A stretch of DNA of 64,000 nt from HGW-17 sp964516435 (GTDB taxonomy: Bacteria > Myxococcota_A > Polyangia > HGW-17). The notes under the pieces are model-generated. The model made no database searches and was not told where the DNA came from. It saw only the letters and a list, made by a program, of their open reading frames with translations. The stretch is taken from positions 81,447-145,446 of the forward strand of contig CAZEZP010000025.1 of NCBI GenBank assembly GCA_964516435.1, in the 5' to 3' direction. This document shows positions 7,301 through 16,248 of this stretch, one piece after another. The translations under genes and the position numbers were made by a program. How positions within the stretch are numbered: position 1 is the first letter of the stretch; the number at the start of each line of letters is the position of its first letter.

Positions 7301-9136
7301 ATGCGCAGACTTTACTTGATTCTGCTTGGATTCATGCTGCTCGCCTCCGGCGGCGCGGCGGCCCAGGCGCCTCAGGGCGCGCCAGCCCGGAATTCCCAGG
7401 ATTCCAATGGGAAAAGCAATCCTGCAGGGACCGGAAGCGGGACGATGGGATCCGCGGCGGGGAATGCCGCCGGGGACGGGGCAACAAACGCCGCGACTTC
7501 GAAGGCGAAACCGGAAATGCAAGCGCAGACGGCCGGAGCAGCGGCGGGAAGTGGCAATGCCGCGCTGGAGGCGCTGGGGCGTTTTGCGCGGCGCTTCGGG
7601 CTGGACCGGCAGAAGTCGGCACATCTGTTCGTCATCGATTTCTCGGGGAGCATGCTCTGGCCGCCCGCGAAGGGCGCCAAGGGCCCCGCGCCCAAACCCC
7701 GCAAGGGCCAGCCGCCGGCACCCACGCGCTGGGACGTGCTGCTCGGGGCGCTGCCCACGCTGCTCGATGCCATCCCGGAAGGGGACTGGGTGTGGGTCAT
7801 CGGATTCCATGAGAAAGTGGTCGAGGATTCGGCCTGGGTGTTTTCGGCTTGGCAAGGGGCCAAATCCCGGGATTTCCTGATTCAGTCCCTGCGCACGCAA
7901 AAGGATTTCGGCAACTGGACCAATGTGGGACTGGCGCTGCGGCGGGCCAAGGAAATCCTCAAGAATGCCGGGCCGCGCATCCAGAACGTGTACCTGCTCA
8001 CCGACGGGCTGCACGACGTGCCCGAAACGGACGAGTTCTTCGACCGCAAGTCGAAGGCCTGGACGTCTCTGGCGGCGGACTGGGAAGGGCTGTTCCGGGA
8101 CGCCTCCCGCACGCTGCTCTTTTCCATGTACGGGCTCTTCGACGTGGCGGACTTCCGGGACGTCAGGAGCGTGATTCCCAAGGTGAAATTCCTGGCGTTC
8201 TCGGGCGCGGGGGATTTGAACCTGGTCTTTCGCGAGCAGGTGGACACGGCGCTTTCCAACCGGGTGGCCGCCTTCCTGGAGCGCGAACGCGAAAAGGGGA
8301 CCGTGCGCCTGCAGATTCCGGATGTCCGGCTGGATTACACGAAGGGTGAGAAGCGCTTCACGCTGGTGCTGGAATCCGCGTTTTCCACGCTGCCGGTGCA
8401 GGGGAGAATCCGGCTGGAAACCGTGAAGAAGCCGGAGGACCCCGAATTCGGCATGCAACTGGAGACGGATTCCTTCCGGCTCGAGCCCGGCCAGAAGATG
8501 GAAGTGGGCATCCGTGTGCAGGCACGGGTGCCCTCGGCGACCTTTTTTGCGCATAAAACCGAAGAAGTTGCCTTTGCCGTGACGGTTTCGGATCTGGTCC
8601 TGGAGCCCGAGGCGGACTTCAACGCCGCTGGACTGGCCAGTTTGCGCAGCGTCCCGAATGCGCCCGCCGCGGCGCAGGGGCGGCTGATTCTGGAAATGCA
8701 TTATGGGCGCTGGCCTCACTATTACAAGACGATTGCAATGGCGCTGGCGATATTGCTTGCATTGCTGGTGCTGTATGCCATCTGGCGGATGCGGCCGCGG
8801 CGCGTGCGCGGCCACCTGGAGTGGCTCACGAAGCCCGCGCAGTGGCCGCATGGGGAGAAAACGCCGTTCGAAGGCAGGGGAAGCGCCCGCGTGGGCTCCG
8901 CGAGCACCTGCCAGGCGCGCCTGGAGGCGTTTCCGGCGCTGTTCCTGGCCATTCACGACCGGCCGGCGGGCATCTTCGGGCGGCGGATCGTGATGGAGGT
9001 GGGCTGCTCGGGGATTTCGCGCAATGGCTCCACGCTGTCGAGTGGGCGCGCCTATCCCGTGGCCTCCAGCGCCATCTACGAATACGAGGATGCGCAGGGG
9101 CGCAAGATCGAATTCAAGATCGTATTGCGAAAATGA
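7301..9136 (+). CDS. Secreted, membrane-anchored VWA-domain protein
   Basis: A 611-residue protein with a signal peptide (residues 1-21) and a low-complexity Ala/Gly linker to about residue 85. A von Willebrand A domain follows, with the MIDAS motif DFSGS at 113-117, a threonine in NWTNVG and an aspartate in LLTDGLHD, so metal binding looks intact. Beta-rich modules follow, then one membrane helix at about 474-497 and a 110-residue C-terminal segment that would be cytoplasmic. It is the first of four same-strand genes, 48 bp ahead of a tubulin-like gene. VWA proteins have been reported next to FtsZ-like proteins in proposed membrane-remodelling systems. The extracytoplasmic VWA with an inward tail could link an envelope ligand to the cytoplasmic filament; that is inference. 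Confidence 0.85.
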   Translation: MRRLYLILLGFMLLASGGAAAQAPQGAPARNSQDSNGKSNPAGTGSGTMGSAAGNAAGDGATNAATSKAKPEMQAQTAGAAAGSGNAALEALGRFARRFGLDRQKSAHLFVIDFSGSMLWPPAKGAKGPAPKPRKGQPPAPTRWDVLLGALPTLLDAIPEGDWVWVIGFHEKVVEDSAWVFSAWQGAKSRDFLIQSLRTQKDFGNWTNVGLALRRAKEILKNAGPRIQNVYLLTDGLHDVPETDEFFDRKSKAWTSLAADWEGLFRDASRTLLFSMYGLFDVADFRDVRSVIPKVKFLAFSGAGDLNLVFREQVDTALSNRVAAFLEREREKGTVRLQIPDVRLDYTKGEKRFTLVLESAFSTLPVQGRIRLETVKKPEDPEFGMQLETDSFRLEPGQKMEVGIRVQARVPSATFFAHKTEEVAFAVTVSDLVLEPEADFNAAGLASLRSVPNAPAAAQGRLILEMHYGRWPHYYKTIAMALAILLALLVLYAIWRMRPRRVRGHLEWLTKPAQWPHGEKTPFEGRGSARVGSASTCQARLEAFPALFLAIHDRPAGIFGRRIVMEVGCSGISRNGSTLSSGRAYPVASSAIYEYEDAQGRKIEFKIVLRK

Positions 9137-9184
9137 TTGCAATTGGAAATAGCAAATAAAACTACATGCAGAAAGGAGAGTGAC

Positions 9185-12100
9185 ATGGCCGAAAACATGG
9201 AAAACAGGGAATCGTTGCTGGAGCGGCAGGCCACGCTGGTGATCGGACTCGGGGGCGCCGGGGGACAGGTGGTCGCCCGCATCAAGAACACCATCCAGAG
9301 CACGTTCGGAGCAGATAGCGTCAAGGCCAGGAACGTGCATTACCTGGTCATGGACAATGAAGATTTTCCCAACCTGGAACCCATCGTCCGCCAGACAATC
9401 AATGAAACGAGCGAATTCCTGTGCCTGTCGCGCTTCAATCCGAGGGAAGCCTACAAGGCCTATGAGAGCAGCCCGGAGACGATGGCGGATCTGCGCGTGT
9501 GGTTCCCCCCGGAAGACATCGACATGCTGCCCAACAAGGTGGAGGATACGGGAGCCGCCCGGTGCCGGCCGCTGGGACGCTTTTTCCTGTATCACAACCG
9601 TGAAAAGGCCCGCAAGCGGATCCTGGAGGTGGTGAGCCAGGCGCTCACGGGCGTGCCCGAAGCCCGCAAACTGCGGGTGATCCTGGTGCACTCCTGCCTG
9701 GGCGGCTCGGGCTCCTCGGCCATGCTCGACGTGGTCTACATGCTGAAACTGATCCTGCAGGCAAAGAAGGTGGAAGGAACTTTCTACGACTTCGTTCTGC
9801 TACCCGAACTGTTCATCGAAACGGCCTGCCGGGGTCAGCCGGCACTGGAGGAGTTTCTCAAGGCCAATGCCTTCGCCTTCTTCCGGGAAATGGACTATCT
9901 TCAAAAAAACCCAGACAAGTTCAATGAATGGGCCATGGATGCCGTCTCGGCAGGGCGCATGCAGCCGGGGCGCGGCCTGGAACGCGGCCAGGAACCGCCA
10001 TTCACCATGGTGTACCTGATCGACAGCGTGATCCCCGAAGGCTCCGTGGGACAGTTCGCCAGCCTCAACGACCTGTTCGACTACACCCGCACCTGTATTT
10101 ACTACACCATGTTCTGTGAACCCGTAGTTTCGGGATTCGACAAAAGAGTGTGCAATGCCGAGGGAATCAACGCCAAGGATTCCAAATGGGGACGCACACT
10201 GCGCTACAGCGCGGTGGGCGTGTCGGAAATCCGCCGGCCGCGGGAACTGCTGCGGGAGTGGTACGCGCTCAAGGCGCGCAGGGACCTGCTGCAACTGTGC
10301 CTGGGTGATGAGCGGGAAATTTCCCATGACGCCGTTCTGGCCTCGATGCAGGGGCTCATCGACGGCATCCCGGTCTTCAATGAATTGCAGCAGCGCATGA
10401 ACGCCGTCGTGGATTCCGTGGTGAAAAAACTTCCCACGGCGGACCTGTATCTGGTTTCGGACTCCAAGGTCAACTGGGAGGAAGCCACCGCAGCCAATTT
10501 CCAGAGCGCCATCACCGCAGCAGCGCGCCTTGTGGAAAACGCCCGGGTGGATCTGGCCCGCGCCTACGGGACCTTCGTCGATACCGCATCCGGCACGTTC
10601 CGGAATGGACTGCTGGCCTTCCTGAACACGTGGGGCAACTTCCGCGGGCTTTTCTTCTGCAAGCGGGTGCTGGACCAGTACAACCTGCACCTGGAGGGCA
10701 GCATCCCGGTACACCTGCAGTCGGTGCAGCAGAAAAAGCGGGAAGCCGAGAAACTGCGCGAGGACCTGGAAAAACTGGCCGATTCCATCCGCAAGCCGCT
10801 GGTGGGCAGCGGCGACAACGCCGGAAAGATCCAGGATTTCACGAATGCCCTGCAGCAGTACGTGCGCGCGGCGCTGCAGGCGGAAACGCATGCCTGGCTG
10901 GCCGAACTGACCCGCGTGTGCGCCGGGGATCCGGAAGGCAAGGACCCGAGCCTGCAGATCGTGGATCCCGATACAGGCAAGGTTGCAAGTGCCAAAAATC
11001 CGACCCATTCCATTCTGGATACGCTGGTGGATACCCTCAACAGCCGGATTCTCGAAATGCAGAAACTGCACATGCAGGATATCCACCTCGAGTTCCAGCG
11101 CCGGCTGAATCAATTGGGGCACAGTCCCGCAAGCATCTACCTGCCGGACATCTTCGGGACCCAGTCACTGGAAGATTCATCGGTCCTGTGGCCTTATCAT
11201 CAGGCGTATCCGGTGTTTTCCGGCGTGGGCGACCGGCAGAAGCTCTTCGAGGACCTGTTCCGGCGCATCCGGGAACTGGAACCGGAATGCGGTAATTTCG
11301 ATCGCTGGTCGCTGTGGAATTCTTCGCAACTTCTGGAACGGTTCAGCCGGATAGGTAAGAGACTGATTGCGGAAATCAATACACAAAACAAAAAAGATCT
11401 GCTCTCGGCCATGGGGAACCGTGTTGCCGAGTACATGGGCAAGTTGAACAATTACTCAACGCCCGTATTGCGTTGCACCAAAGAAAAAGTGATACATCCC
11501 CAAGACAAGAAACGGATTCAGGAACTCCATTTTCTGGGGGCTGAAAGCCAGGATCTGATCAGTGAAGCAAAAAAACAAAATGTCAGGGTGGATGAAAACT
11601 GCGAATTCCTGCTGGATGAGGGAATTGTCCATATTCACACTTTCAGTATCTTCCCGTATCTGATTTCCGATTCCCTGCGGGGTATGGAAGCCGCCTATGT
11701 ATACCGTACAGAAGACGTGCGACCCCATTTTTCGAATTCGCTCAACAATGGCTCCCTGGATGACGAGGACCCGCTGACCATCGGAAAACGCCCGCCGCTG
11801 GAAACCTACATCAAGATGTGGGCGCTGACGTATGCCATGGACAGCAATGCCCAGGTCCGCAATACCATCCAAGAGCGCCTCTCGATGAAGATGTGCCACC
11901 AGTGCCAAGGCCGTCATCCCACCTTCTTCTTTTTCGAACAGAACCGGAATCACCCCCACTATGGATTGAATGCCATCTACTGGAACGTCGATGGATATAC
12001 GCTGACCCAGGATGAAAAGATTCCCTCTATCCATATTTATTCTAAATTGTTTACTATTTATACGGATCGCCAAGATGTTTATCACCATTATGCCAAGGAA

Positions 12101-12412
12101 TACGGTATCCTCCAGTGCCACGAAAACATTCTCTACCTGTTCGAAAACGACAATGCGGGCTTGCCGAACCTGCTCTATGACGCGTTGAAGGAATATCTCA
12201 CGGTTCTCGAGAAATCCTACACGTCCCTGGTTGCAAGCCAGGAATACATGGTCGCCCAACAAAAAGAACTGGAAAACCGCTCAGTGTCGCCCAATGAAAA
12301 AGTCCTGGTGGAAAACGCCAAATTCCTGCTGCGGATGATCCGCACGCTGAAAAGGCTCATCGAGTTCTACGAAGCCCATTACGGCATCAACCAGACGGTT
12401 TCCTACGTGTAA
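9185..12412 (+). CDS. Tubulin/FtsZ-like GTPase, large form (Tubulin_2-like)
   Basis: A 1,075-residue cytosolic protein. The start at 9185 is chosen over the in-frame ATG at 9137 because GAAAGGAGAG lies just before it. The N terminus shows a nucleotide-binding VIGLGGAGGQVV at about 19-30, and SCLGGSGSSAM at about 171-181 corresponds to the glycine-rich tubulin signature loop. The family is a diverged, large branch of the tubulin/FtsZ superfamily; FtsZ itself is about 380 residues, so roughly 700 residues are extra, with coiled-coil stretches around 515-570. No membrane helix is seen. It sits between a membrane VWA protein and two further membrane proteins, which supports a role in shaping or organising the membrane. 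GTP use is known for the superfamily and not shown here. Confidence 0.82.
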   Translation: MAENMENRESLLERQATLVIGLGGAGGQVVARIKNTIQSTFGADSVKARNVHYLVMDNEDFPNLEPIVRQTINETSEFLCLSRFNPREAYKAYESSPETMADLRVWFPPEDIDMLPNKVEDTGAARCRPLGRFFLYHNREKARKRILEVVSQALTGVPEARKLRVILVHSCLGGSGSSAMLDVVYMLKLILQAKKVEGTFYDFVLLPELFIETACRGQPALEEFLKANAFAFFREMDYLQKNPDKFNEWAMDAVSAGRMQPGRGLERGQEPPFTMVYLIDSVIPEGSVGQFASLNDLFDYTRTCIYYTMFCEPVVSGFDKRVCNAEGINAKDSKWGRTLRYSAVGVSEIRRPRELLREWYALKARRDLLQLCLGDEREISHDAVLASMQGLIDGIPVFNELQQRMNAVVDSVVKKLPTADLYLVSDSKVNWEEATAANFQSAITAAARLVENARVDLARAYGTFVDTASGTFRNGLLAFLNTWGNFRGLFFCKRVLDQYNLHLEGSIPVHLQSVQQKKREAEKLREDLEKLADSIRKPLVGSGDNAGKIQDFTNALQQYVRAALQAETHAWLAELTRVCAGDPEGKDPSLQIVDPDTGKVASAKNPTHSILDTLVDTLNSRILEMQKLHMQDIHLEFQRRLNQLGHSPASIYLPDIFGTQSLEDSSVLWPYHQAYPVFSGVGDRQKLFEDLFRRIRELEPECGNFDRWSLWNSSQLLERFSRIGKRLIAEINTQNKKDLLSAMGNRVAEYMGKLNNYSTPVLRCTKEKVIHPQDKKRIQELHFLGAESQDLISEAKKQNVRVDENCEFLLDEGIVHIHTFSIFPYLISDSLRGMEAAYVYRTEDVRPHFSNSLNNGSLDDEDPLTIGKRPPLETYIKMWALTYAMDSNAQVRNTIQERLSMKMCHQCQGRHPTFFFFEQNRNHPHYGLNAIYWNVDGYTLTQDEKIPSIHIYSKLFTIYTDRQDVYHHYAKEYGILQCHENILYLFENDNAGLPNLLYDALKEYLTVLEKSYTSLVASQEYMVAQQKELENRSVSPNEKVLVENAKFLLRMIRTLKRLIEFYEAHYGINQTVSYV

Positions 12413-12421
12413 AGGTGAACC

Positions 12422-14890
12422 ATGCAGTTTCGCCCCACGTTCTGCCTGTGGATGGAACCGGGAAATCCCGCCGAAGTCCTGGAAGCGTTCCGGCGGCGCT
12501 GGCAGAAGGAGCCTTTCGCCGGCGCCGCCCACGTGTTCGTGGAGCCGGCCGGAGCCTTCCTGAAGCTCTCGGACGACGAATGGCACCGGCGCATCCGCGG
12601 GGCGCTGTCCGAAACCGGCGAGCAGAAGCCGGGGCTGACGCTTTGCCACGTATGGAATCTGGCCTATGCGCCCGAAGGCTTCTTCGATCAATGCATCGAC
12701 GTCCTGCTGCAGGTGCATGAGCGGCTGGATTCCTTTCTGCGGCTCAACTCCAACCTGTATCCCCAACTGCACAACCGCCTGTGCCAGTTGATCCTGCGGC
12801 TGCCGCTGCAGGGGCAGGAAACGCCCGGCTCCGCGTGGCTGGAGCGCATCGGGAAGATCCAGAACGCGCGCATGCCCCTGAGCCGGGTGATCGTGGTGGG
12901 CAACTCGAACGTGCATCCGGAAGACCACCCGGAAGGCGTCACGGTGCGGGATTCCGAAGTGCGTACGCATCTGGAGGAAACCCTCGTGGCCCTTCTGGAA
13001 AGCGGAGCGGAAACCCTCCTGGGCGCCGCCGTCCAGCCCGGACGCCTGCCCTTCTGCTCGGTGGGATGCGCCCGGGTGGTCATGGACCTGAAGAACGCGG
13101 GCGAGTACCGCGCCCGGCATCAGGCCGCCCGCCTCCTCGACGAGCAGTTGCGCGAGGACGGCGCCATCGCGCGCCCGGATCCTGCCGCCGGCGTACTGGA
13201 GGAACTGGATCTGGACCCCGAGCGGGTCCTGCAGAACCTGCTCGAGGGCGCGGATCCGCACCGGCCCACCTGCCTGAATGTGCTTCGCAACCTGGGGCTG
13301 CCCGCCATGGATGCCCGGGAACTGGAAGGGCCCGACGGGCCGGACATGCCGGCGGCGTGGATGACGCGGGGAATGATGGAACTGTCGGAATCCCTGGGGA
13401 CCGCCTACGACAGGATGCAGGAAAACCGGCACTGGTTCACGGCGCGCACGGCCCGGCGCCTGTTCGAGCGCATCCGCGAAAACCTGCAGGATGGAACGAA
13501 TTTGTACTGGGTCCAGGCGCGCCATCAACTGGAGCGCATCCAGGACGCCAACCAGCGCGCCAAGGGCGCGTATCCGCAGGCCGTGGAGGCCGCATTTTCC
13601 GGGAAACCCGCTGCGAGCGGGACAACTGGGACCAACTGGAAACAGGCACTTTCCGAAATCCTGCCGCCCAACGAATCCCCACGCCCGGATGCCGGGGAAC
13701 CGCCGCCGGATCCGGCCCGCGCCTACCGGGAACTGCGCCATCGGGTGCAGGAGCGCAAGTGGGCGCCTTCGCACCTGGCGCGCTGGACGCTGGGATTTTT
13801 ACCATTCGCCTTGCTGCTGGGCCTCTGGGGCGGCTCGCTGGGATGGTGGCCGCTGGTCCTGCATGCGGCGGTGGCGGCCGGCGCGGCGGGTCTTGGATGT
13901 TTGCTCGGTGCCTATATCCTGTACCGGGAGAAGTCCCTGCGCGCCCAGGGCGTGGCCGTCTTCCGCGAGGCGCTACGCGCGTTCGCCCGCATGCGCCTGA
14001 AACAGTTGCTCAAGGATCAGGGCGCACTGCATCATGATCACCTGCATGCGCTCATGGGTGAACCCGAGGAAACGGCTTCCCGGAAGATTCTGGACCCGGA
14101 AAAGGCCTTCGGGCGGCATGCCAGAAATCCGGAGATGCAGTCCGTAATCGAAATGGACTTCCACCAGCGGCTCTTCGTCGTGCGCGCGCGCATGAAGGCG
14201 ATATCCGAAAAACTGAAGGAAACGCCATGGGTCCCGGCGCTGGCTTCCAGCCGCTGGCTGATCTCCTTCTTCAACGAGGAGACCCTCCGTCTCTTTCCTT
14301 TTTTGGCACCGCCGGCGAATGGGCAACTGAACCGCATCGACAAAACCCAGAGCCCACCGGAAAAGGAACAGATCGCGGCGTGCCTGAAGCCCGAAAAGCC
14401 GGAGAAGAAGGAACCGGGTCCCTGGGCGCGCTTCTGGGAAACGCTGGAAGAGTCCCCCTATCAGAGCCAGTGGGCAAAACATCTGCGGGAACAGGGATTC
14501 TGGTATTTCGAAAAACTGCCCATCGAAGCGTTCCTGGATTTCATCCACGCGGAAGACCCCGCCATCACCGCGAAAGCGGCCCGGGAGATCCAGTTGGCGG
14601 CGCATCCTTACTGGCGTCTGTCCACCTCCGGCTCGCCATTTTATATCTTCGCCCACGCCGTGCATCCGCAGGGAAGTGGCATGGCGGCGAACCCGGTGGT
14701 GCAGAAACTGGTCGACGGCTACACGAGGGAAAGACTGCCCGCATGGGACGGTTTGCCCGGAGTCGTCTGCATGAAGGTGGAAGTCATCGAGACGGAACAC
14801 ACCATGCATCCGCTGCCCATCGCCCATGCCGGCGGCATGCCGGACCCGAACTTGCCGGATGGCGGTTCCACCCCGATTTCCTATGTGTAG
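12422..14890 (+). CDS. Large membrane protein of the tubulin-like operon, unknown family
   Basis: An 822-residue protein I do not recognise. It starts 9 bp after the tubulin-like gene, with the ribosome site AAAGGTGAACC. Residues 1-450 are soluble and rich in Arg, Glu and Leu, with no clear catalytic motif. Two closely spaced membrane helices lie at about 455-500 (FLPFALLLGLWGGSLGWW and VAAGAAGLGCLLGAYIL). Residues 500-822 are again soluble. With both ends probably cytoplasmic it could anchor the tubulin-like filament to the membrane. The position between the GTPase and the transglutaminase makes a shared complex likely, but this is inferred from gene order only. Confidence 0.7.
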   Translation: MQFRPTFCLWMEPGNPAEVLEAFRRRWQKEPFAGAAHVFVEPAGAFLKLSDDEWHRRIRGALSETGEQKPGLTLCHVWNLAYAPEGFFDQCIDVLLQVHERLDSFLRLNSNLYPQLHNRLCQLILRLPLQGQETPGSAWLERIGKIQNARMPLSRVIVVGNSNVHPEDHPEGVTVRDSEVRTHLEETLVALLESGAETLLGAAVQPGRLPFCSVGCARVVMDLKNAGEYRARHQAARLLDEQLREDGAIARPDPAAGVLEELDLDPERVLQNLLEGADPHRPTCLNVLRNLGLPAMDARELEGPDGPDMPAAWMTRGMMELSESLGTAYDRMQENRHWFTARTARRLFERIRENLQDGTNLYWVQARHQLERIQDANQRAKGAYPQAVEAAFSGKPAASGTTGTNWKQALSEILPPNESPRPDAGEPPPDPARAYRELRHRVQERKWAPSHLARWTLGFLPFALLLGLWGGSLGWWPLVLHAAVAAGAAGLGCLLGAYILYREKSLRAQGVAVFREALRAFARMRLKQLLKDQGALHHDHLHALMGEPEETASRKILDPEKAFGRHARNPEMQSVIEMDFHQRLFVVRARMKAISEKLKETPWVPALASSRWLISFFNEETLRLFPFLAPPANGQLNRIDKTQSPPEKEQIAACLKPEKPEKKEPGPWARFWETLEESPYQSQWAKHLREQGFWYFEKLPIEAFLDFIHAEDPAITAKAAREIQLAAHPYWRLSTSGSPFYIFAHAVHPQGSGMAANPVVQKLVDGYTRERLPAWDGLPGVVCMKVEVIETEHTMHPLPIAHAGGMPDPNLPDGGSTPISYV

Positions 14891-14897
14891 GAGAATC

Positions 14898-16142
14898 ATG
14901 ACAAATACGAATGCCTCTCCTTCTCCCCCGAGCGTTCCCGCCAGGAGCCAGGCGCCGCGGCGTCTGTTTCCGTTGAGCGCTGCTGTGCTCTTCATTGGCA
15001 TATATTACATTCTTCCTGCCTGGATATTGTTTCCATTATTGCAATCATCATTCCATGGCGCGGGGTATCTGGCCGTATCGATGATGCTCTATCTGGCCGT
15101 GCTGGGAGGATTGGGAATGGCGGCTGGATTCGAGCCGCAACTGAAGGGCGAGGCACCCTGGGTCCGGCGGCTAGAAAAATTTGAACGTGGCCCTGGACAA
15201 GCCGGCACGGACTTTGGATTCGCCATTTTCGCGACGCTTTCGGCGGCCGGGCTGGGATACGCGAGTTCCCAGACCGCCTGGGCCTTCTTCTGGATGCCGG
15301 CGGCCATGGCCGCATCCGTCTCGTTCTGGCTGCTGGCGGTTTCCGGCAATCACGAGCCCTGGCCGGCGGCTTCCTACACGCGCGTATTTCCCACGGTGTT
15401 TCCGCCTCCAGCGTTCACCGAGCCGGATCCGGCCGCCACGCCCGGCAGCAACGTCTCCCTGCGCTGGACGTACAGGCGCGGCGGCATCGAGGAAATCGCC
15501 CACGACGTCAAACTGTTCGTGCCGGAATCCGAGGTGACCGCGGCCAAGGCGGTCAATCCGGGCCAGGGAATCACCAAACTGTATTCCAACATGGACGCCC
15601 TCTCGAAGATGGCGCACCTGTTCACGAATCCGGCATGCAACACGTTCCTGGTGGGGCTGGCGCGGCGGCTGCACGAAGAGGCCAAAGCCGGGGAATACTC
15701 GCTCTACGAGGAGCTCTCCAACGTGCTCGCCTGCGTGCAGGCCATTCCCTACAAGACCGATCTCGAGAGCACGGGACAGGAGGAATACTGGAAATTCCCC
15801 GTGCAGACGCTTTTTGACGGCTGCGGGGACTGCGAGGACAAGGCGCTGTTCATGTGCGCGTTGTGCATGCTGCTCTTTCAGGCGTATCCCGAGGAGCAGA
15901 AGGAGCACGCCCTGGAAGTGTACCTGCTCGTGAGTTTCGAGGAGGGACATGCCGCGGTGGCCGTGGGCGGGCCACACGTGCACCTGCCGGAGCGCTTCTA
16001 CACCTACAATGGCCGGCGCCTGTACTTCTGCGAAACCACCAGCGACGGGCGCGTGGGCGCCGTTCCCGAGGGCGTGGATCCAAAAAAGTTCATCACCCTT
16101 CCCATGAGCCTGCAGAACTGGGAAATCCCCCCGACCAACTAA
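14898..16142 (+). CDS. Membrane protein with transglutaminase-like cysteine protease domain
   Basis: A 414-residue protein. The start at 14898 follows TAGGAGAATC, 7 bp after the previous stop. Four membrane helices lie within about residues 25-152. The C-terminal domain carries a transglutaminase-like catalytic set: GCGDCEDKALF near 308-318 with the cysteine of GDCED, GHAAVAVGG near 350 with the histidine, and FCETTSDGRVG near 376 with an acidic residue. This superfamily cleaves or crosslinks peptides. It is the last gene of the VWA/tubulin-like set, and an AT-rich gap follows. The catalytic residues appear intact. A likely job is processing a partner or an envelope protein; the substrate is unknown. 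Confidence 0.85.
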   Translation: MTNTNASPSPPSVPARSQAPRRLFPLSAAVLFIGIYYILPAWILFPLLQSSFHGAGYLAVSMMLYLAVLGGLGMAAGFEPQLKGEAPWVRRLEKFERGPGQAGTDFGFAIFATLSAAGLGYASSQTAWAFFWMPAAMAASVSFWLLAVSGNHEPWPAASYTRVFPTVFPPPAFTEPDPAATPGSNVSLRWTYRRGGIEEIAHDVKLFVPESEVTAAKAVNPGQGITKLYSNMDALSKMAHLFTNPACNTFLVGLARRLHEEAKAGEYSLYEELSNVLACVQAIPYKTDLESTGQEEYWKFPVQTLFDGCGDCEDKALFMCALCMLLFQAYPEEQKEHALEVYLLVSFEEGHAAVAVGGPHVHLPERFYTYNGRRLYFCETTSDGRVGAVPEGVDPKKFITLPMSLQNWEIPPTN

Positions 16143-16248
16143 ATTTTATTGAATTTTTTATCGAATTGATTATTTAATTTTTAATTTTATTAATTATTTT
16201 AATTGCTTTTATAGATAGCCCGAAAATTGCAATTTCAAAGATGTTTTC
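16143..16248. other. AT-rich spacer between convergent genes
   Basis: About 75 bases made almost only of A and T follow the transglutaminase stop, in sharp contrast to the GC-rich genes on both sides. No clean hairpin was found. The stretch may end transcription from both sides. An ATTGCAAT octamer lies at 16226-16233. Confidence 0.5.

Noticed and set aside
7220..9691. A very long minus-strand open frame opposite the VWA and tubulin-like genes
   Set aside because: It has no ribosome site, is rich in His, Gln, Arg and Gly without any domain, and lies wholly opposite two well-supported genes; it is a GC-codon shadow.
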